Shown here: positions 9,882 to 21,399 of the stretch, piece after piece
Position numbering within the stretch: position 1 is the stretch's first letter
Layout of the letters: every line of letters begins with the position of its first letter
NCBI GenBank assembly: GCA_963669155.1
Contig: OZ022584.1
Span: 3,720,224-3,784,223, forward strand
Reading direction: 5' to 3'
DNA length: 64,000 bases
Source: Arbacia lixula
Taxonomy: Eukaryota; Echinodermata; Echinoidea; Arbacioida; Arbaciidae
Made by a program: the position numbers and the translations under genes
The notes under the pieces: model-generated
Told to the model about the DNA's origin: nothing
What the model saw: the letters and a program-made list of their open reading frames with translations, nothing else
The model's database searches: none

Positions 9882-10244
9882 AGGGCATATACTGTACTGG
9901 GAAGGCAAAAAGCCTTCAAAATGTAATTGTTAGCAATCTTCTTGCCAATGGTCTTAAATTCATGTATTGTCTATTTTAGAAGCTTGCTAAGAGTTATTTG
10001 CCCTCAAATGATCCATATATGGAGTAATTAATGATTAAGGATTAAATCCTCAAAATGTTCGGGCCGAACATTTTGAGGATTTAATCCTTAATCATTAATT
10101 ACTCCAAATGTAGATCATTTGGGGGCAAATAACTTTCAGCAAGCTTCTAAAAGAGACAATACATGAATTTAAGACCATTGGCAAGAAGATTGCTAACAAT
10201 TACATTTTGAAGGCTTTTTGCCTTCCCAGTACAGTATATGCCCT
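9882..10244. mobile_element. Foldback MITE with TTAA flanks, copy 1
   Basis: This is a 363 bp near-perfect inverted repeat whose axis is at about 10063 (TGTTCGGGCCGAACA). The outer ends read AGGGCATATACTGTACT inward from both sides, and TTAA flanks each end (9878-9881 and 10245-10248), as expected for a TTAA target duplication of the piggyBac kind. There are few mismatches between the arms, so it is young or recently converted. It has no open frame. A second copy is at 58407-58708. Confidence 0.85.
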
Positions 10245-10974
10245 TTAAAAACACACGCTTTTGCCGCTACATTATGAACATATCATACCTTGCCACACTC
10301 GTAGTAATGGTCAAATGTTTTTTCTCTTGATGCTTTCTGAATTTTCCTTAGAATTTCTTTAGTTTAAGACCTCTGCATCGTCTATAAAGTCACGAATTGG
10401 TATACCTGGGGGTTCACCAAGCCGTTCATAAACTATGCACGACTTTCCGCACGAACTGTTCTTGTTCTAAATAATGGACCTCAATTTGTTCCTGTTTTAA
10501 CATAGTGGGAGTTAGTTTCCAACAATCCTAATCAAATGTGACAAATCGTAAATTTTGTATTCAGACGCTTGTTAAAAACAAGAATTTTAACTTACAAAGA
10601 TCAGATTTCAACTGTAGCTGAAGGGAATATAAATAATTGAGAATCTGATTTAGCGCTAGAACAGGTCACCAGTCATGCGTAAAGTCGTTCAAAGCTTGCG
10701 AACATCTTAGTGAAACACCCCCTGTTCACATAAAACATAACTCATTTAGTTCGAAATGCCGGACAAGATTTTAAAAACAGGTGAATAAAAGAAATTCATA
10801 CAATTAGTTACAATCATTTGAGAAGTTTTCAAGTCTAAAATGCTCCTTTCCTAGACATGCAAATATTTATCTTTAGCATATTTAACTTTCGGTATTCTCT
10901 ATGGGATCTGTATGAATTACTTGTTAAAAATACACACATGACACGTGAACAGATGAAATTCGAGTACCTGCAAT

Positions 10975-11026
10975 TTCTTTATTTCTTTCTTTCTTTCTCT
11001 CTCTCTTTATTTATTTATTCATTTGT

Positions 11027-11057
<31 letters not shown>

Positions 11058-11080
11058 TTCATTCATTCATTCATTTATTA
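10975..11080. repeat. (TTTC)n/(TTTA)n/(TTCA)n simple repeat
   Basis: This is a compound tetranucleotide tract. Read on the minus strand it is TGAATGAATAAATAAA, the kind of tail that ends CR1/L2-type LINE copies, and it directly abuts the probable LINE 3' end to its right. Confidence 0.85.
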
Positions 11081-11420
11081 AGTCTTGTTTGAACAGGGTA
11101 GCCCCATTAGTGAGCTTGGCACTATTCTCCCCGGGGGCCCTGTGTACAAATAACTCAATAATACAGAGTAACATGAATATAGATTACACAAACAAATGCT
11201 GTAAACCAAAGTGCAGCGGAGATCAACTGATGAGGAACATAACAAAAGAAGAAGGTGGACCAATGCTTCCACATGCATCACATAAGCGAGACCTTCTAAA
11301 TTGCTGATTAAAAATGATGTGATTGACAATCATATTTATGCCTTGCCAATATGTAGGATAATATACAAAGAATATAGATATAATTGCAGACCAAATACAA
11401 TTTTGCAAAACATTGCATGA
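11081..11420 (-). mobile_element. Probable 3' end of a LINE-like retroelement
   Basis: On the minus strand this GC-richer segment (containing the complement of AGGGTAGCCCCATTAGTGAG) runs into AATAAATGAATGAATGAATA-type repeats, as non-LTR elements of the CR1/L2 type do. No reverse-transcriptase coding remains. Orientation is inferred from the tail. Confidence 0.45.
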
Positions 11421-11766
11421 ACCAAGTACGCACTATGTCAAATTTGTGAAAGAAAAAAAATTGACAGGGACATTTGACATAGATCATGGAAAAACATTTA
11501 ACTTTGTAGTTTATATCCTAGGCTCATCTTCGTCTCAAATGCCAAGTTTTCTTTGAGTTTTAATGATTTTGTTCTACATGATCTTCCCTTAACACAAAGC
11601 TAACAAAAATGTCCCTGATAACAGCATTGATCGCATTTTATTCTTCTTATATGGTGAGGTTTATAATAACTTTCCCAGTGCAAATACCTGCAAGTAATTT
11701 ACCATAGTTTTAGAAAACGCGCACAAAATCGCAGCCAAATATCCTAAAGAAATGTAATGGTCAGAA

Positions 11767-12117
11767 CCCGGGGGGGGGGGGGGGGGGGTCACTCAACACA
11801 TATTGTGCTACCTACGCGCGTCCACAGACTTAAAAAATGGACCCTTAATGGCGTAAACCCCGCAGAAACCCGGTCGAAAAACATACCCTAAATGGCGTAA
11901 ACCGGGTAAAAAAATACTCAAAATGGTGTAAACCCCGCAATGGTAAAAAAAAAAAAATGTAAAAAATATACCCTAAACATCGAAAAAAAAAGCAGTTGAA
12001 TCTGAAAACACTTTTTAGGAAAATGTCGATGACGTCGAAGGGCTGAACACAAACCCTTTTCGACGCTTTTTGTGGACGCGCGTGCGTCGTACGTGATATG
12101 TTGAATGACCCCCCGGG
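11767..12117. mobile_element. TIR transposon, non-autonomous, hAT-like 8 bp TSD
   Basis: The ends are inverted repeats: the left reads CCCGGG(G)n then GTCACTCAACACATATTG and later ACGCGCGTCCACA; the right ends TGTGGACGCGCGTGCGTCGT and TGTTGAATGACCCCCCGGG. The 8 bp flanks GGTCAGAA at 11759-11766 and 12118-12125 are identical, a target-site duplication length typical of hAT and P-type elements. The interior has degenerate short repeats of the form ATGGCGTAAACCCCGCA and no transposase. The G run at the left end (11770-11788) has expanded. Confidence 0.8.
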
Positions 12118-12614
12118 GGTCAGAATAGACTCTTTCAAAGACACTTCCAAGTTTCTATATTCTGAAGAGCGCTCTCAAGCATTATTTTATTCCATAAACT
12201 GTGGTATCTATTTAGCTTTTTTGTTGGACCTGCAAAAGAGACAAACAAGCTTTAAAGTCATATTTCATCAATGTATTTGCTTGCTCTGTGTCAATAACAA
12301 TTGTCTTCGCCTTTTACCATGTCAATTATTGTCTGTATTTGGTGCTATTAACATTATTTGATCATGGATACTATGTTATGCTATTTCATTGTTACTGTCT
12401 GTAAACACTTTTGTTCATATTTGCAATTGGTTCACGTGTTTGTAAAGCGCAACAGGCAAGGTGTGCCCGAGAACTTTCGAGAACTTTACGTCATTCAGGT
12501 TTCCGTTGGTAATTTCTGTTTTGAGGCTTTTATGACATTTAAATTAAAACATTATAATTCTTGTCATGGAAGCATACCTACATATCATATTCCCCGTGTG
12601 CCGACAAATTTATA

Positions 12615-12617
<3 letters not shown>

Positions 12618-12655
<38 letters not shown>
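12618..12655. repeat. (AT)n microsatellite
   Basis: About 19 uninterrupted TA units. Confidence 0.95.
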
Positions 12656-12658
<3 letters not shown>

Positions 12659-13935
12659 ATCATTGCAAGAACTGAGTTCACCGGACTAAGAATAACTTGA
12701 CATTCTTGTTCTTTCCCCCCAAAGATTGTAATGTAATATTACGAACGAAAAGATGATTATTCGTTTTCTGTTTGTCTTTGTAGCACCCATGAGTTCTACC
12801 AATCAGGTTCTAACATATGAGAGGGTATCAAATGGTTTATACTATATTCTGAGAATAAGTATGTGTGAAGAGGATTAACTGCCGAATAGTAGAAACACTG
12901 AAAATGATATTTTTTCGTTAAATGTGCAACATTCATACAGACGAACATAAGCTTAGCTATGCGGGGGGTCGTAGTATTTGACAATTTACTTATCTTGCTT
13001 TCTTTTATTTTACCGTTAAATCTTATCATATCTGGTTGTTGTCATAATTCCTTTTCCCATAAGTTAAACATTTTCTTGCCGTCAAGATGGCTGTACTGAG
13101 TGATTCTACAGTTTTCAACTAAGGAAAATGTTATTAAGCATACAAAACTATATTTCGTAGCAATTACACAATGTACTCCATATGAAAAGAAAATCAACAT
13201 AGTCGCATTAACATTCTAATCAATACAACGCTCTATTTCGCATAGCATTTTTCGAATTAATCTATTGTGTAATGTTAAAGTTGCGGAATAATCGAACTAA
13301 TTAAGTGCTACATTAAGTGCTACATTGTTGTCACAGTGGCGCCATATGCAAAATTGGATGCTATATTCATGACATATTATCGGGACCATCTATGAAGCCC
13401 ATTCAGGTTTAATCAGTCCCACGGTCCAGTAATCTGCAATCAGCTCTTCACAAAAAGCATGTTTTACTCTTTAAATATTGTTTGCACGATGAAATTGGAG
13501 TCTAAAGTTCGACATTGCGGTCGGCGATGATTGTAATGGGTTCCCTTCCGTGTATTCTGCATGCGTGCTTATCAGAGCAAGCCGTCACGGTGGAGATTCG
13601 AAGGTCGTGATGAGTAATATCTCTACTTCCTTCAAAACTTGATATAATTCATATCAAATTCTAGAGGAAGTACATGAAGCCTAAGGTTCGACACAATCCC
13701 ATCATAAACACAGTACTTCTGATGACCTTTACTCGCAATGTCCCGGATGCATGGCGTAGCTTTGACGGACATTATCTGAAACTTTGGCAGAACAGGCGCC
13801 CGACAGCTGTCGACAGACGCTAAAAGCTAATACACGCCATCATTCATGCTCCTTTTAGACGTTAGCTTCAGACTAACGATGTGTCTGTCCCGATGGTTGA
13901 TGTAAGAGCAAGAGAGATAGATAGATAGAGAAAGT

Positions 13936-13978
<43 letters not shown>
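13936..13978. repeat. (GA)n microsatellite
   Basis: About 21 AG units, preceded by GATA-like repeats. Confidence 0.95.
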
Positions 13979-13981
<3 letters not shown>

Positions 13982-15002
13982 TATATTATGATACAAACTA
14001 CTACGTAATGAACACGCCAGAGAAAAATACTTTACCTCAAATTTCCTCTCCGGGGTGTTCATTAATTTGTGTTTATTCAAATATTATATGTGTATATATA
14101 AGAGGAGAGAGAAAGAACAAGCGGTATAGAAGGTGGAAGAGATGGAGGTGCAAGAAAGGATATCAGAATTATGATATGAATGTATACTAGGGAAAGAGAG
14201 AGAGATAATCGAAATAGAAAGAGCAAGATAATGTTTAAAAGCGGTATGTAGAGACATGACAAAAATGAGAAAGATAGAAGAAAACAGAAGGAAAAGTTAG
14301 AATGTGGGAACGTCGAACATAGAGCAATAACGCAATGTACATTGTCGGTGGTGTCTCGTATAATGTTGATCAATTTCAGGCTACTTGCGCTTTTTGTTTG
14401 AAGAGAACTGACACATTGGAATCTACTGTCAAAGAGGAGAAATACTGTGAAGCAGAAACGTACCAGACGCATATTATTATCGAAGTCAATGTGGCGTTTG
14501 TGGTGTATTTGAAATATCATGCCCTGTATGGGTGGCGAGATTGATTCACCAGAGTATTATAGCTTGACCTTTTTTCCACTATCAGCATGATCAGTGACTA
14601 TTGGTCTGGCGTCGAAGGAGTGGGAAAGCCCCAGCAAGACTCACGTGGGGAGTCACTTTCTTGAAGTGAAGAATGCGAATGTGAAACGGAAATCATAAAG
14701 CAGGTGGGGAAAGTCGAGCCAGGGGGAAAATAAATTGAATTACTTCGATCCAGCATTGCAAAGAAACATCACACGCACGCAACTGATTATCCACAGTTAT
14801 CTACGCACACATCCCTATCATTTGTATTAACCCTCTCTAAAATTAACCCCCCCCCCCCCACATACACACACAAAAAAGTGTGTGTGGATACACATACTTA
14901 TCATGAATAAACACACACACAGACACACACGCATATACATATTCCCAGTATACATATACATATACAGCTAAACACTCATACATGCACACACTACACGTCC
15001 AT

Positions 15003-15004
<2 letters not shown>

Positions 15005-15049
<45 letters not shown>
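15005..15049. repeat. (CA)n microsatellite
   Basis: A pure CA tract within a wider CA-rich zone from about 14860 to 15110. Confidence 0.95.
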
Positions 15050-15052
<3 letters not shown>

Positions 15053-16089
15053 CTACATACAAACACATCCTTTAGCACATATATATATACGCACAAACAC
15101 GCGTATACAAGACCTGCATTATAAACTTTTATTTAAAAGTAAATGGATGTTGAGATATTAATAAAACTTAAAATAAGAGAGACATCTGACGCAAATGAAA
15201 CAAGCAAACAAGAAATTATAGGTTGGTGATGATACCAACAGCACAAGCTGATATCTTTCTTATGTTGATGTACCCCATGATGTGTTGCCTGAAAAGTTCT
15301 CATATTGATATAAAAGTAATATCATAAAGCTATAGAAGTGGTGCATATCTTTCTTTCTCTCCCTCGTTCTATCTTTCACTCTATCATTTATATATTGTAA
15401 AGTAACACAAAACCTTTTCATACCATCAAGCTTCGGCTTATCATGAAAACCATTTTGTTTGATTTCCCTTCATTTCATACGATCTGTCATCATGATGCTC
15501 TTTGGGCTTTTATTCCGCCAAGCTTCGGCTTTCTATGCCCATTATTTGTATTTCATTCATTTTTGTTTGCTTAATGTCCTCGAATATCTGTAGTTAAGTA
15601 CCTATTGGCACACCTATTCACTTTTACGTTCCTAATTGATGGTTAGGATATCAAGCAGAATATGAATAAATCAAATCGAATGTCTTCTTCTTGGTTGGGC
15701 TCTATGAAAAGGTATCTTTGAATAAAATGTATCAACCAGTGACTCAAATAGACGATACAAAGAGCATTCTCTCTAGATTCATCTTAAAAGCGCCAATAGT
15801 CTGCTGTGAACAAATAGGTGGAAACTGTCGTATACAAATTTGCTTTTCATGCATCATGTATATAGCCGCGGGATGAAGCTTGTGGGTGGGTGTGGGTGAC
15901 GCCATGAACGTTTATGAAGCCCAAAACACAATGATTTCTTGCAAATAAATGCAGGAACATATAAGTGGTGATAATACTTATCTTTTGTATAGCATTTGTA
16001 AAGCACTGTTGCTAAGGGAATTATAGATACAAGACATGACGAACATGGTATAAAAGGTACATACATATAGATTGACAAGAACTACCTGA

Positions 16090-16500
16090 AGAGATGAGTC
16101 CTGAGATGGTTCTTGACATAGTGTGCTTCACGGATGTGTGTCGGTAGGTTGTTCCAGATAACTAGGGCAAGAGCTGAAAAAAAACACGGGATCCGGGAAT
16201 TAACTGAAGGTGGGCTGTCGTAGAAGAACAGATGTGTCCTGTTGCTGAAGAATTAGAAATTAATTCTAATAACATGTACCTTCTTTATTTTTCTTTTATT
16301 TCTGTCTACACTATGTTCTCCTTCTAGTGCTTGTAATGTTTAAGTATGTTGAATTAAACGTAATATATACATTGTAACTGGCCCCATGGAAGACCAGTGG
16401 TAACATTATATTTACTGCTGAATATGGGCAACCAGCCGGTATTTAATATCATTGTATACGTTTGCATTTTATGTGATTTTTTTTATATGGAAATAAACGA
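16090..16500 (+). mobile_element. Possible LINE 3' UTR remnant
   Basis: The segment includes TGGCCCCATGGAAGACCAGT and GAATATGGGCAACCAGCCGG and ends with ATATGGAAATAAACGAAAC, which carries an AATAAA signal. This arrangement resembles the 3' end of non-LTR elements in invertebrate genomes. It has no coding remnant and could instead be an unrelated decayed repeat. Confidence 0.35.
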
Positions 16501-16951
16501 AACAAAACCAAGCCAATCTGAGGTTGAGAGGAGGGAAACAAGCTCCTGGAGATAGGTTATGATGTATTTTGTATTCAATGAGAAACAGTTTGAATGCGCT
16601 GGTGGACTGGGAGCCAGTGGAGAGATTTGATGACTGGAGTGATGCTATATCTAATGTAAGGTCAACCTTATCTTTCACTATGAATTGTTGTTTCCTCTTG
16701 TAATTTGTTCATACCTGCATGGTAACCTGATCAGCTGCAGATTGAAAAGCTTCGTTATCTAATTTTGTAGTACCAGTAAATTGTTCTAATATCATACTTG
16801 GTAAACACGCTCCCTCCAAATCAACTTCTTAACTATTTATTTGCCAAATATGGCAACTCCTGCAGAGCTACACTTGTCTGGCATTTAAGGGGTGAAAACA
16901 ATCAAGGGTGATATACAGTTTGAGGTGGGCATCAAATTGTCGCTCTGCAGA

Positions 16952-16958
<7 letters not shown>

Positions 16959-17032
<74 letters not shown>

Positions 17033-17036
17033 TATG
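16959..17036. repeat. (GT)n microsatellite
   Basis: Roughly 38 TG units with minor interruptions at the 3' end. Confidence 0.95.
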
Positions 17037-17237
17037 TATATAACTAGTGCAAAAGTCGCCAAATGTGATTTACTTCAGCTATTTTGACGCTCGGTCTCAT
17101 ATACCCTTGATACAATGCAAGCACTATTTGTAACACGCCCCCTTTTTGTTTGTGTTTGACGCACGGGCAATGTGGAAAATGGTTTTGGTTTGTTGTGAAG
17201 GTTTGGGTAGGGGTGTGGTCAATAATACGCTTTAGTA

Positions 17238-17238
<1 letters not shown>

Positions 17239-17270
<32 letters not shown>

Positions 17271-17271
17271 C
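17239..17271. repeat. (GTCT)n microsatellite
   Basis: Eight tandem TGTC units. Confidence 0.95.
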
Positions 17272-20204
17272 ACTCTCTATCTGTGTCTGATTCTCCATGT
17301 CTGTCTCATTCCCTTTGTTTTCTCTCTGCCTATCCCTATCTTTCCCCCTCTCACCCTGAAATTATTTCATTTAATTTCCTCTGATAACATCGTTGATCAA
17401 ATTGAGTCGCTAAGATTGTCAAATATGAAGATCCTAGACTATAGTTTTAGATGACCCGACAATAAATCCATTCAAAACACGCATTACCATTCCCTTTCGA
17501 GCTCCTACATTCTGAAGGAAATTCTTCAATACCATTTTTGTTTGTTATGCCTTTAAACTGTGGTATTTACACAACTTTAGATGTCGAGGCTTGCACACGA
17601 GGTACACTACTGTGATCTCAAGCGAGAATCATTTTCGCTAAATATATCGAATGGCCACTTGATCCATAGAGGACATTTCTGATGCCGATCCCATTTGAGA
17701 AGTGTTACCACTTAAAAATACAACGTGTAATTGGAAGTTGTAAGGAAACGACGAGACATTTGAAATTGTATTCACTTAGTTTATAGTTTCATACCCCGTG
17801 TCTCTTTTAATATGAATAGATCACTTTATCACATTTCATTATACAAGAATGTGAGTTAATATGAGATTTTGTACGGCATACTGTAGTGTAAGACTATCAA
17901 GCAATGATGATATGAGTGAATATTATATAACATAAAAATATACGTGCACATTCATATCGTCGTTCACTCCAACCAGTCTAATTCGTTTCGACATTATGAT
18001 ACTCTATTTTAACAATATTGTAAAATACATGATTTATTCTGTTTGAGTGAGTGTATGTGCGTTGTGTTTATGTTGTTTGTGTGTGTATGTGTATGTGTGT
18101 GTGTATGTGTGTTGGTGTTAGTGTGTACGCGTGTGTATGTGCAGTATGTGTGCATGTGGAGTTTGAGAGCTCCGAATAATGCATCCATAATGTCATGAGC
18201 GATTTAGTTTGTGTCCATTATAGCTTATCTGCTTATGTTCCACACAATACCACCGACATGAAACATTCATATAATGTACTTTTGAAATGTAATGTATCAT
18301 CCAGTATTAAAGGTATAAACACACAGACACATGTAAAGAGAGGGGGCAGAGAGAAAGAGAGAAGGTGCACATTATTTTGGTCAGCCATACAAAATCATTT
18401 TGATGCTTCCTATGTTCATAGCACATTTTTGTTTTCGAGATGAATACGGTGACTACTAAGCCTTATGTGATTAATGTAACAGCAGTTATTATTCTAAGTT
18501 ACAACTTAAAAGACAAGTCTCCGTATTATTTCAGATTTCAAGATAAAGAGAAGGCTTTAAAAACCCGCGCTGTAGCCTCGAGAGCGCCAGTGGGGCCAAG
18601 GTGAAGTGTCTGAGGCTGCATTTATTTGCACTAAAACTAATAGCTGACTAATGAATATGTCACTAAAACCACTGGCAAGTACTTCGTAAGTCAGCTCCTT
18701 TACTACATCATTCCCATTATACTTCTATCAGTTCCGTGCCTGTGATATACGTACGGCACACCTCATTTTTTAACATACGTGTTAATACAACCCGCTTCAA
18801 AAATGGCGTGTCGCTGGCGTCCTATTACTGTTATAATGTATGGATTACAAGCTTTACGACCTGTTGTATAAGCATGCCTACCCAGTGATCGTACACATAC
18901 GCGGCGCTATTAAGGTACGATAAACCAGCAGATAACAATGGGGCAAACGGAAAATGCAAAGAAATACGAGTCCAAAAGTCCACACCGTTTTAGCGTCGAA
19001 AGTATACCTGATAGCCACGCATTGCGCACCGCGTGCCACTTGGCACAAAGGATGCTATTATATTCTAGCCCGGGCCATCATTTGGTTCTCGTAGTTGTGG
19101 AAGAGAGGGAACTGAGAGCGACGGAACCTTGAGGCGTCGTTTTGCTCTCGATGCTAGCAGTGCGCTCATGCGACATTAATCATAATGTAGCATTGTGTGT
19201 AGTTATGCTTCTACCCCTCGCAAGCGGTAAGCACACGCACCATCACAACTGCATGTAATTAAACAGACAAGTCAGCGGTGTAGTCGTACCAGGCCTATAA
19301 TAAACATTCACCGATTTCTTATCTGCCTTTATCAGATCGCTGCATAGGATAAGGCATAGTTCACGAACGCCGCTCTCAAGTTAATGGCTGTTTCGATCTC
19401 CGAGACGACCACGTTTAAAGGCAGGCGCATGCTTATATTGTGTGCATCATGGTTTATATACCTGATTCAATTAACATCCATCCTTGACAAAGATGTGGAC
19501 GATAAATGCCTGTTCAAATAAGCCACTGATAATATGTTATATTCGGTTCATACAAACTTACTCATAAACGCACACAATTTTTGAGTGCATATTAATGCAC
19601 ACATACACACATATAAGTAGGTGCGTGTGCATTCACAAGCACCTACTGATAATTTAACATAATATCAGTGACTTCTTTGAACCGGCATTTTTTATCATAT
19701 GGACACTTTATCATTATATTGATATATTGTCATAAGCGCTACCGATTTTTGCTTCATTTTTCCCCCTCTATGTTCCAACCTCCCTAAAACATTCTTGTCA
19801 ATGAGAAAATTAATTTATTTTAATCAAATAACACTTCCCTAATGCATGTGTATATCGTGTCGATTTAATATGTTTTATGTTAGGAACCTACAATACAACC
19901 CTTTAATCCCTCATTTATCATATTGTATTATTGTGTCGTTGTGCAACTAATGCATTTTTGTCTCTTATATTTGTAATCAAACATGCACATAACATATTTA
20001 TCCGCATAGGTGCGTATGAATGTTCACGCCTACTTATATGTTTGTTTATGTGCATTTATGTGCACTCAATTTTTTTTTAAAGCTCGTACGAACCAAATTG
20101 TATATGTTCCCAATTTTATAAAACAATGAAGAGAAGTCAAAATAATTATGGTAGATATATATATGTATATACGAAAGAGAAAGCATATTTTCGCAAATAT
20201 ACAT

Positions 20205-20330
20205 ACACACATACATATATTTATATATATTCATATATATATATATAGATATATGTATGTGTGTGTGTATGTGTATATGTATGTGTGTGTGCGTGTTTGT
20301 ATGTGTAGTGTGTGTGTTTGTGCTAGAGAG
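20205..20330. repeat. (AT)n/(GT)n compound microsatellite
   Basis: Imperfect TATATG and TGTGTA repeats. Confidence 0.85.
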
Positions 20331-20471
20331 AGAGAAACTTAACTATGAACGCTTGATCATTTTGTTAATGGAGCAGTTGACAGCTGAATTGGGACGTAAT
20401 ATCGGGGAACTTTGTATCTTTACAAAGCACACGGTCACGAACGATAAGGACACAGTGTTGTGATCCCTAGG

Positions 20472-20474
<3 letters not shown>

Positions 20475-20515
<41 letters not shown>
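20475..20515. repeat. (AT)n microsatellite
   Basis: About 20 TA units. Confidence 0.95.
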
Positions 20516-20517
<2 letters not shown>

Positions 20518-20639
20518 GTACATGAAATATAACATTATTGGTAAACCTGTTAAAGTAAAGAAGCAGACGAACTGGGCTTATCTTTTAAATTTGATTCTAG
20601 ATAGCCCATCGTCATGCGTACAAAAGAGAATTAAAATAT

Positions 20640-20949
20640 GGAAAAGAAAAGGAAAGGAGCTATGGAATGGGAAAAGTGCAAGAGAGGGAGAGATGTAGAG
20701 AATGTGATACAGAGAGAAAGGAAGGTGATAATGGGGCGAGGGGAAGTCTAAGGAGGAAGAGGAAGGGCATAGAGCTGAGCGGTAATAAATACGGGGAAGA
20801 ACCCGATACTGGGAGAGCAAGAGGGGATGTGAGAAGGGGGCGGAGAGAGACGATGGGTGGGCGGGGAAGAGATGGGGAGAAAGACAGAGAAATAGAGCGG
20901 GGGAAGGGGGTATAGAAGTATAGCATTATTGATAAAATGGAAGTTTCGT

Positions 20950-20996
<47 letters not shown>

Positions 20997-21370
20997 CAGA
21001 GAGAGAGAGAGAGAGTGTGTGGGGAGGGGGAAAAATAGTGGTGGAATGCACAGGCCCGTGAAGTCTGGCAGAGAGAGGAAGTGGGAAGTGTGTGTGTGAG
21101 AGAGAGACGTGTCGAACAGAAAAGAAAATGTAATAGGATAACAGGCAACAGGGATGACGAGAGAGAAAGAGAGAGAGTGAGTGAGGAGGAAAAGGGGAAA
21201 TAAAAAAAAGACAAAAATCAATAGAAGAGGGGACAGATAGAGGCCCCCGGAGAAAGAAATAGAGAGGGAGTAACATAAAGAGATAGGGGAGAGAGAGAGA
21301 GAGGGGGGGGGGTGGAGTGGGAGATACATATAGATAGAGAGATAGAGAGAGGGGGGGGGGGGGAGGAGAT
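20640..21370 (+). repeat. Polypurine (GA-rich) tract
   Basis: About 730 bp in which nearly every base of the plus strand is A or G, with pure (GA)n cores at 20955-20990 and 21000-21017 and G runs near 21302-21311 and 21351-21363. The long Ser/Leu/Pro-rich minus-strand frames here are artefacts of this composition. Confidence 0.85.
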
Positions 21371-21399
21371 AGAGCGACAGGAAGTCGCGCCGTATTTAA

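Larger units (their letters stand above)
12126..20000. other. Intergenic region, no gene seen
   Basis: This is AT-rich non-coding sequence with only short chance open frames. It contains the microsatellites listed separately and a probable retroelement 3' end near 16.4 kb. Confidence 0.6.

Noticed and set aside
15427-15535. Repeated AAGCTTCGGCTT words suggesting an array
   Set aside because: Only two copies about 95 bases apart with unrelated flanks; too little for a repeat family or CRISPR-like array.
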